Of a stretch of DNA of 47,840 bases, positions 42,112-47,840 are shown in pieces. Numbering within the stretch: the first letter of the stretch is position 1; each line of letters begins with the position of its first letter. Location of the stretch: positions 1-47,840 of the forward strand of contig JAIRVP010000018.1 in the NCBI GenBank assembly GCA_031253835.1, read 5' to 3'. This stretch comes from Burkholderia sp. Its GTDB lineage: Bacteria; Pseudomonadota; Gammaproteobacteria; Burkholderiales; Burkholderiaceae. The translations under genes were made by a program, and so were the position numbers. The notes under the pieces were generated by a model that saw only the letters and a program-made list of their open reading frames with translations, did not search any database and was not told where the DNA came from.

Positions 42112-43410
42112 ATGAAGAAGAAGCACAACATTACCAAGTACATCGTCGTCGCGATGATGCTGGGTATCGCCGTGGGTTACGCGTGTCATAGCGCGTTTCC
42201 CGACCCGAAGATGGCGAAGGAAGTCGCCGGTTACGTGTCGTTGCTGTCCGATGTATTCCTGCGATTGATCAAGATGATCATCGCGCCGCTGGTATTCGCG
42301 ACGCTGACCGTCGGCATCGCGCAAATGGGTGACGGCAGCGCGGTGGGCCGCGTGGGCGTCAAGGCGTTCGGCTGGTTCTTCATTGCGTCGTTCACGTCGC
42401 TGCTGCTGGGTCTGCTGACCGCGACGCTCCTGCAGCCGGGCAGCCACCTGAGCCTGCCGCTGCCGCCTTCCGATGCGGCGCTCAACCTGAAGACGAGCGC
42501 CTTCACGCTGAAGGACTTCGTGGTCCACCTGGTGCCGAAGTCGATCGCCGAGGCGATGGCAAACAACGAAATCCTGCAGATCGTCGTGTTCTCGATCTTC
42601 TTCGGCACCGCGCTGTCGGCGCTCGGCGACGCGGGCAAGCGCCTGACGGGCGTGATCGAGGATCTCGCGCAGGTGATGCTGAAGGTGACGGGCGCGGTGA
42701 TGTGGTTTGCGCCGATCGCGGTGTTCGCGGCGCTCGCGTCGACGATCACGACCGAAGGGCTCGGCATCCTGCTGACGTTCGCGAAGTTCATGGCGAGCTT
42801 CTATCTGGCGCTCGCGCTGCTGTGGTGCGTGCTGACGCTCGCCGGCGTCGCGTTCCTCGGCAAGCGCACGTTCACGCTGATCCGGCTGATCCGCGAGCCG
42901 TTCCTGCTGTCGTTCGCGACGGCGAGCTCCGAGGCCGCGTATCCGAAGCTGCTGGACGCGCTCGACCGCTTCGGCGTGAACCGCAAGATCTCGAGCTTCG
43001 TGCTGCCGATCGGTTACTCGTTCAACCTCGACGGCTCGATGATGTACTGCACGTTCGCGGTGTTGTTCATCGCGCAGGTGTACGGCATCCATCTGCCGCT
43101 CGGTACGCAGATCACGATGCTGCTGATGCTGATGGTGACGTCGAAGGGGATGGCCGGCGTGCCGCGCGCGTCGCTGGTCGTGATCGCGGCGACGCTCAAC
43201 CAGTTCAACATGCCCGAAGCCGGGTTGCTGCTGATCATGGGCGTCGACATGTTCCTCGACATGGGGCGCTCGGCCACCAACGCAGTCGGCAACTCGATCG
43301 CGGCTGCGGTGGTCGCGAAGTGGGAAGGGCAGCTCGGCGATCCGCGCGACGACAACGATTCGGACGGCGGCACGGTTGCCGAAGTGAAGGTGCGCGAGAC
43401 ATCGGCATGA
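42112..43410 (+). CDS. Dicarboxylate/amino acid:cation symporter (DAACS, DctA-like)
   Basis: 432 residues, about eight helices plus two hairpin loops. It takes up C4-dicarboxylates or acidic amino acids with protons or sodium. Family landmarks: LLSDVFLRLIKMIIAPLVFA; serine-rich hairpin FATASSEAAYPKLLDAL (usual form SSSE); GYSFNLDGSMMYCTFAVLF; and the NAVGNSIAAAVVAKWEGQL motif with substrate residues. The normal N-terminus begins at ATG 42112 (MKKKHNITKYIVVAMMLG), with no strong ribosome-binding site. A strong terminator follows. Single-gene unit beside a dead tetR gene. Confidence 0.93.
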   Translation: MKKKHNITKYIVVAMMLGIAVGYACHSAFPDPKMAKEVAGYVSLLSDVFLRLIKMIIAPLVFATLTVGIAQMGDGSAVGRVGVKAFGWFFIASFTSLLLGLLTATLLQPGSHLSLPLPPSDAALNLKTSAFTLKDFVVHLVPKSIAEAMANNEILQIVVFSIFFGTALSALGDAGKRLTGVIEDLAQVMLKVTGAVMWFAPIAVFAALASTITTEGLGILLTFAKFMASFYLALALLWCVLTLAGVAFLGKRTFTLIRLIREPFLLSFATASSEAAYPKLLDALDRFGVNRKISSFVLPIGYSFNLDGSMMYCTFAVLFIAQVYGIHLPLGTQITMLLMLMVTSKGMAGVPRASLVVIAATLNQFNMPEAGLLLIMGVDMFLDMGRSATNAVGNSIAAAVVAKWEGQLGDPRDDNDSDGGTVAEVKVRETSA

Positions 43411-43874
43411 TGCGTGGCAACGCGGCGACGCGTTGCCTGTACCGGAATCGATGACGATCGCCGGCCTGGATTCGATACGGATTCTGGCCGGCGATTTGTT
43501 TTGTGCAATGACTTTGCCCCGCATTCGGCGGCTTTTGCCGATTTCCCGGTAAAAGTGTGTGCCGTTTCAATCCGTCGTCGCTGGACACGCGGCGATATTC
43601 CCGCAGGCGAGCGCCTGATTTTCCCCGTTCCCGTTCCGGCGCGTGAGTGAACATTCACTGTCGCGCAGTCGCGCTTGCCGCAAGCGCGAGCGGCTCGCAA
43701 TTTTTTTCGATTTATATAACGCTATTCTCGCCCTGCTTATTATCGAAGGCATGCCGTACGTAATACCGACTGCGCCAGATGATTCAGGGGAAGAATTTAC
43801 GCATTGCGGATTTCAAGCCATCTGGCCGGCCATCCCTCATGTGAATGTTTGCATCATTCAGGAGAGCATCCGTC
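43411..43874. other. Intergenic gap with terminator and promoter-like DNA
   Basis: 464 bases between the symporter and the secreted propeller gene. Contains the symporter terminator and, at about 43698-43740, an AT-rich tract with TTTATATAACGCTATTCT that is a likely promoter for the next gene. No other gene seen. Confidence 0.45.
43457..43504 (+). terminator. Strong rho-independent terminator after the symporter gene
   Basis: Perfect 10-base stem ATCGCCGGCC / GGCCGGCGAT around a 19-base loop, followed by TTGTTTTGTG. It ends the symporter unit 47 bases after its stop. Confidence 0.85.
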
Positions 43875-45809
43875 ATGGTCGCCAGAAAACGAATCCAGGC
43901 TGCGCTTCTTGCCGCAGCGATCGCCGCGATTGCACCGGCCGCACACGCCGGCAATACCACCGACTGGCTGGCAAATACCTACGGCACGCTCGCGGCGCAC
44001 GTCGGCAACGTCGCACGTGCGATGTGGGTCGCGCCCGAAGGCGTGATCTACACGGCGTCGATGTGGGACGAGGATGAAGGCGGCGTCGCGATCTACCAGA
44101 ACGGCAAGAGCGTCGGCTCGATCGGCACGCATTCGGAATTCCAGGGCAGCGCGATCACCGGCAACGCGACCTCGCTGTTCGTCGCGCTGCAGCCCGGCAA
44201 GACGTACGGCAGCGGCGCGGTGGGGCGCTACAGCCGCGCGACGAAGTATCGCGACCGCGTGATCCAGGTCAGCGCGGCAACCAACCAGCCGCGCATCGAC
44301 GTCGTCACGGGGCTCGCGACGGCCGGCTCGCTGCTCTACGCCAGCGACTTCTACGGCAATCGCGTGCGCGTATTCACCACCGACGGCGTGTGGCAGCGCG
44401 ACATCAGCGTGTCGGCGCCGGGCGCGCTCGCGGTGGACGGCGCGGGCAACGTGTGGGTCGCGCAGAAGAGCGTGGGCGCGATCGTCGGCTTCAGCGCGGC
44501 GGGCGCACTGCTGAACACGATCCGGATGCCGGCCGGGTCGCAGCCGTCGGCGCTGTATTTCGATGCGGCGGCCGGCCAGCTGCTGGTGGGCGACGAAGGC
44601 CCCGACCAGAACATCAAGCGCTATACGGTGGCGGGCCGGCCCGCGCTGGCCGGCACGTTCGGCGTGCGCGGCGGCTATCTCGACACGACGACGGGCATCA
44701 AGGGGCAGGTCGGCGCGCAGCGCTTCACGCGCATCGTCGGGCTCGGCAAGGACACCGGCGGCAACCTGTACGTGCTCAACAATCCGTGGGGCGGCAGCTG
44801 GGATCTCGGCCGCAACGGCGCGACCGACATTCATGCGTACAGCAGCACCGGGAGCCTGCGCTATACGCTGCAGTCGCTGAACTTCGAAGGCATCGCGGCG
44901 CCGGACCCCGTCACGGACGGCGCGTTGTTCTACAGCGGCACGCACGTGTACAGCGGCACCGCGGGCGGCAAGTTCGTCGCGAACACCGTCGATCCGTTCG
45001 CATACCCGTCGGATCCGCGCATCAACATGAGCGATACGCAGCGCGACGAACACTTCGGGCTGCTCACGTCGGTGGGCGCGAACCGGATCCTCGTCGCGGC
45101 CGGCCAGAATCCGCCGGTCTTCTACTTCTACCATTTCAACGCGGCGAACGGCTACATCGCGATTCCGGACGGCGCGATTCCGGGCCCCGCGTTCAACACG
45201 ACACAGCGCGTGACGAGCGGCTTCAGCCTCGACAGCAAGGGCGGCGTGTGGGCCGGCCTCGACAAGACCGGCGCGATCACGCATTACCCGCTGACCGGCT
45301 TCGACGCGAACGGCAAGCCGTCGTGGGGGGCGGGCGTCGCGACGCGCATTCCGGCCAGCATCCTGCCGCTGACGCGCATCGTCTATCTCGCGGACAGCGA
45401 CACGATGGTGCTCGCGCAGGGGGCGGTCGGCAGCAACGACTGGACGTCAATCGGCACGCGCATCGAGGTGTATCACGGCTGGAGCGCGGGCAACACGACC
45501 AAGCCCGATCCGGTGATCACGCTGCCGCACAGCGGCGCGAAATCGATCGACGCGGTCGGCAACCATCTGTTCGTCGGCTACTGGTTCAGCAGCAGCGGGC
45601 CGCTGTGGCCGAACGTCGACGCGTTCAACCTCACCACCGGCAACCTCGATACCACGCTGGTCAACGCGAGCCCCGCGACCGTCGATACCAGCAGCGCGAT
45701 CGACGCGATGTACAGCATCCGCGCATACCGCCGGTCGAACGGCGAGTACGTGGTGATGAAGAACAACGTGAAGGGGAACAGCATCACCGTGTATCGGTGG
45801 ACGCCTTGA
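43875..45809 (+). CDS. Secreted beta-propeller (NHL-like) protein of unknown role
   Basis: 644 residues. Signal peptide MVARKRIQAALLAAAIAAIA, cleaved after AHA. The mature part is a chain of short beta-blade repeats typical of NHL/SMP-30-like propellers, e.g. APGALAVDGAGNVWVAQKSV, DTGGNLYVLNNPWGG, SKGGVWAGLDKTGAITHY and SGFSLDSKG. No lipobox, no membrane anchor and no attached catalytic domain is seen. AGGAG lies upstream of ATG 43875. Such propellers bind ligands or act as lactonase-like enzymes, but no catalytic site can be named here. Single gene. Confidence 0.82.
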   Translation: MVARKRIQAALLAAAIAAIAPAAHAGNTTDWLANTYGTLAAHVGNVARAMWVAPEGVIYTASMWDEDEGGVAIYQNGKSVGSIGTHSEFQGSAITGNATSLFVALQPGKTYGSGAVGRYSRATKYRDRVIQVSAATNQPRIDVVTGLATAGSLLYASDFYGNRVRVFTTDGVWQRDISVSAPGALAVDGAGNVWVAQKSVGAIVGFSAAGALLNTIRMPAGSQPSALYFDAAAGQLLVGDEGPDQNIKRYTVAGRPALAGTFGVRGGYLDTTTGIKGQVGAQRFTRIVGLGKDTGGNLYVLNNPWGGSWDLGRNGATDIHAYSSTGSLRYTLQSLNFEGIAAPDPVTDGALFYSGTHVYSGTAGGKFVANTVDPFAYPSDPRINMSDTQRDEHFGLLTSVGANRILVAAGQNPPVFYFYHFNAANGYIAIPDGAIPGPAFNTTQRVTSGFSLDSKGGVWAGLDKTGAITHYPLTGFDANGKPSWGAGVATRIPASILPLTRIVYLADSDTMVLAQGAVGSNDWTSIGTRIEVYHGWSAGNTTKPDPVITLPHSGAKSIDAVGNHLFVGYWFSSSGPLWPNVDAFNLTTGNLDTTLVNASPATVDTSSAIDAMYSIRAYRRSNGEYVVMKNNVKGNSITVYRWTP

Positions 45810-45911
45810 CCTGCCGAACGTGAGTCCGCTTCGCCAGCGGCTGGACTCGCGAAGTCGTGAAAGCAATCGGCGCGTTTTCGCGGGATTGCCGCGCAACACG
45901 AATGCAATGAA

Positions 45912-45932
45912 CGGCGCGCACAATGCGCGCCG
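45912..45932. other. GC-rich hairpin between propeller and foldase genes
   Basis: A 9-base stem CGGCGCGCA / TGCGCGCCG with loop CAA, about 100 bases after the propeller stop. No T-run. Weak terminator or processing element. Confidence 0.35.
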
Positions 45933-46082
45933 TGCCGCGTTGCGCGGCGCTTCCCGACCTCCCGACGCGGAAATGCGGTTCCGTGCACAATGACAGCGGC
46001 ACACGCGGACGCTGCGTGTGCGTGCACGATGAACTGGCGCGGCGCCCCATGCCGCGTTTTTACGCTCGAAGCGACGATACCG

Positions 46083-46913
46083 ATGAAGATGAAGACGACA
46101 CCGAACCGCCTGTTGCTGATTGCCGCGCTGGCCGGCGCACTGAGCGGTCCCGTTCACGCGCAGACGGCCGCGACCGTCGCAACCGTCAACGGCACGCCGA
46201 TCACGCAGGCCGACGTCGATACGCTGCTGCGCGCGTCCGGGCAGCCCGACACGCCGCAGGTCCGCCAGGCGATCAAGAACCAGCTGATTACGCGCGTGCT
46301 GGTGCAGCAGGCCGCCGAGAAGGCGAACTACGGCGACAAGCCCGAGGTCAAGGCGGCGGTGCAGCAGGCGAAGGTGACGGCCGAGGTGCAGCTGTACCTG
46401 CGCGACAACGTGAAGCCCGAGCCGGTGACCGACGAGCAGGTGAAGGCGCGCTACGACGCACTCGTCGCGACGCTCGGCAAGAACGAATTCAAGCCGCGCG
46501 TGATCGTCGTCAAGGATCCGGTGACGGCCGCGACCGTGCTGAGCGAGCTGAAAACGGGCAAGTCGTTCGACGGGCTCGCGCGGCAGTACAGCATGGCGCC
46601 GAGCCGCGACAGCGGCGGCGAACTGCCGTGGGTGAGCTTCAATACGCCGGCGGCGGAAGGCAAGACGGGCGGACTGCCGCTGCCGGTCGCGCAGGCGCTC
46701 GAGAAGCTGGCCGTCGGCGCGGCGACGAAGGATTCGATTCCGGTCGACGGCGTGCGGGCGATCGTGAAGCTGGATGCGAAGCGGCCGACGCAGGTGCCGA
46801 GTTTCGAGGCCGCGAAGCCGGGGCTTCAGCAGCAGCTGCAGGCGATCGCGGTCGAGAAGGCGAGCGCGCAGATGATCGGCAATCTGCTGAAGGACGCGAA
46901 GATCACGCAGTAA
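46083..46913 (+). CDS. Periplasmic parvulin-type peptidyl-prolyl isomerase
   Basis: 276 residues. Signal peptide MKMKTTPNRLLLIAALAGAL, ending about VHAQ. A SurA-like N-terminal helical region (VNGTPITQADVDTLLRASG) is followed by one parvulin domain about 135-235 (FKPRVIVVKDPVTAATVLSE; FDGLARQYSMAPSRDSGGEL) and a C-terminal helix. It helps outer-membrane proteins fold by isomerising proline bonds. ATG at 46083 or the in-frame ATG at 46089 both fit. Single gene; one of several PpiC/PrsA-like proteins usual in Burkholderia. Confidence 0.9.
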   Translation: MKMKTTPNRLLLIAALAGALSGPVHAQTAATVATVNGTPITQADVDTLLRASGQPDTPQVRQAIKNQLITRVLVQQAAEKANYGDKPEVKAAVQQAKVTAEVQLYLRDNVKPEPVTDEQVKARYDALVATLGKNEFKPRVIVVKDPVTAATVLSELKTGKSFDGLARQYSMAPSRDSGGELPWVSFNTPAAEGKTGGLPLPVAQALEKLAVGAATKDSIPVDGVRAIVKLDAKRPTQVPSFEAAKPGLQQQLQAIAVEKASAQMIGNLLKDAKITQ

Positions 46914-46944
46914 GCGTCATGCGGCGGCGTCGATACGACCGACG

Positions 46945-47382
46945 TCACGCGCGCCAGATCATGCTCGCGCTCGTGTCGGTTTCCGACGCGAGCCGGAAGC
47001 CGAGCCGTTCGTAGAGCCGCCGCGCCGGGTTGCCGTGCAGCACGCTGAGCGAGACCGGCACGCGCTCGCGCGCGGCGTCGGCCAGCAGCGCGTTCAGCAC
47101 GGCCTCGCCGATCCCCTTGCCCTGGTGCGCGGGGAGGATCTGGATCTGGTGGACGTGCCATTCGCCGGCGGCGCGTGTGACCTTCAGCAGGCCGATGGGA
47201 GCGGTGCCTTCGCAGACGATCATCGCGTCGTCGAAGTGCGCGCGGATGCGCTGGTCGTGCGCTGCGTCGTCGGTCGGCGCGCCGACGCGTTGCAGGTGCT
47301 CGGTCATCGTCAGTCGACGGAGCGTCAGCAGGAAGGGGAGGTCGGTGGCGGAGGCAGGACGCAGATCGATCGCCGGTTTCAT
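46945..47382 (-). CDS. GNAT-family N-acetyltransferase
   Basis: 145 residues, one GNAT domain. The acetyl-CoA loop is in IQILPAHQGKGIGEAVLNAL (Q-G-K-G-I-G). Later blocks VSLSVLHGNPARRLYERLGF and SETDTSASMIW are the usual strand/helix ends. The start at 47382 (MKPAIDLRPASATDL) matches the normal domain border; a longer frame adds unrelated residues. Substrate unknown; small acetyltransferases of this type modify amines or protein N-termini. Convergent with the foldase gene. Confidence 0.88.
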   Translation of the reverse strand: MKPAIDLRPASATDLPFLLTLRRLTMTEHLQRVGAPTDDAAHDQRIRAHFDDAMIVCEGTAPIGLLKVTRAAGEWHVHQIQILPAHQGKGIGEAVLNALLADAARERVPVSLSVLHGNPARRLYERLGFRLASETDTSASMIWRA

Positions 47383-47425
47383 GATGGATGACGGGTGGCG
47401 TTGGGCATCGGGGCTTCGACTCGGA

Positions 47426-47840
47426 TCACAGGCCGGGCAACGGAATCTGCAGGCCGGCCGGGCGATGTTCGAGGACATCCGTGACTTCGTATTCGGTTTT
47501 TGCCCCGCCCGAAGTTTGCCACTGCTGCATACGGACATTGCACACGAGTACGTCCCCCTTGCTGAAACTGATCTGGCTGTTGTTCACGCGCGACAGGAAG
47601 CCGGCATCCGTGATCGCCGCTGAATCGTCGACGTGCCGTCGTACAGCCGCCACGTGTTGTCGTCCTTGAACGCGAGCGACACGATCGAGAACGCCATCTT
47701 GCGATGCTCGTCGAGCAGGAGCGCATCGGCTGGCTCGGGCGCGTGAAACCATGCGATCTCGTGGCGGGCAACCGTCTCGAACACTTCCGTATGGTACCGG
47801 CCGCGAACATCCCGATGCCTTCGCGCGCGAGCGGCGCAAG
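47426..47840 (-). pseudogene. Frameshifted hypothetical gene, 5' end outside window
   Basis: From the right edge one frame reads VRGRYHTEVFETVARHEIAW, LLLDEHRKMAFSIVSLAFKD and NTWRLYDGTSTI. It then loses sense near base 47615 and ends at 47584. A second frame takes over (ITDAGFLSRVNNSQISFSKG, DVLVCNVRMQQWQTSGGAKT, EYEVTDVLEHRPAG) and ends IPLPGL at 47426. Together they form one continuous protein of a widespread family with no known function, whose members keep WRLYDG and KTEYEV-x-VxEHR. A single-base indel at about 47610-47640 separates the halves. Either a real pseudogene or a sequencing error. Confidence 0.75.

Noticed and set aside
1..47840. CRISPR arrays, insertion sequences, rRNA or tRNA genes
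   Set aside because: I saw no regularly spaced repeats, transposase motifs, terminal inverted repeats or RNA gene landmarks anywhere in the window.

Overview
The window looks like a Burkholderia-type betaproteobacterial chromosome segment, probably Burkholderia cepacia complex or a close relative. This is inferred from the very high third-position GC, the protein families, the pob/pca gene order and the density of AraC/LysR regulators; no species assignment is possible by eye.

Layout. (1) 1-276 is the 3' end of tldD. (2) 277 to about 4360 is an accessory block with visibly lower GC than the rest. It holds a second, diverged tldD 3' end (477-566), two small unknown genes, several coding scraps, an intact Xaa-Pro aminopeptidase (2098-3912) and the first third of an MBL-fold hydrolase. 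(3) 4550-6978 has two small unknown genes, a cytochrome b561 and an AraC regulator. (4) 6028-19383 is a catabolic region in three parts, each an AraC regulator beside oxidative enzymes: AraC / GMC oxidoreductase + aldehyde dehydrogenase; AraC / dihydroxyacetophenone-dioxygenase-like cupin + MFS + zinc ADH + SDR (with a porin behind); AraC / second GMC oxidoreductase. (5) 19587-28845 is mostly housekeeping: exported protein, aldo-keto reductase, argO-argP, an FNR-type oxygen regulator with a universal stress protein, serine O-acetyltransferase, and folE coupled to a FolM-like reductase. (6) 28942-36947 is the 4-hydroxybenzoate / beta-ketoadipate cluster: LysR regulator, pobA, pcaI, pcaJ, pcaB, pcaD, pcaC, pcaK. 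(7) 37005-40921 has a LysE exporter and a cell-surface-type trio (GT4 glycosyltransferase, methyltransferase-like protein, polysaccharide deacetylase). (8) 41230-47840 has a decayed tetR gene, a DctA-like symporter, a secreted beta-propeller protein, a parvulin-type foldase, a GNAT enzyme and a frameshifted gene at the right edge.

How the genes may work together. The cupin at 14923-15456 resembles 2,4'-dihydroxyacetophenone dioxygenase, whose known product is 4-hydroxybenzoate. PobA, PcaK and most of the lower pca pathway lie 14 kb away, so the window may encode an upper pathway feeding the beta-ketoadipate route (inference; pcaGH and pcaF are not in the window).

The strongest unexpected signal is regulatory. 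The promoter of the cupin operon and the promoter of the second GMC gene carry the same tandem operator: two GTCC-N6-GTCAA half-sites at a 22-base period, each pair ending exactly 20 bases before a plausible -10 hexamer. The first GMC promoter has the same architecture with a different half-site (TGCACG, 21-base period). This ties the cupin operon and a GMC oxidoreductase into one putative AraC-controlled regulon.
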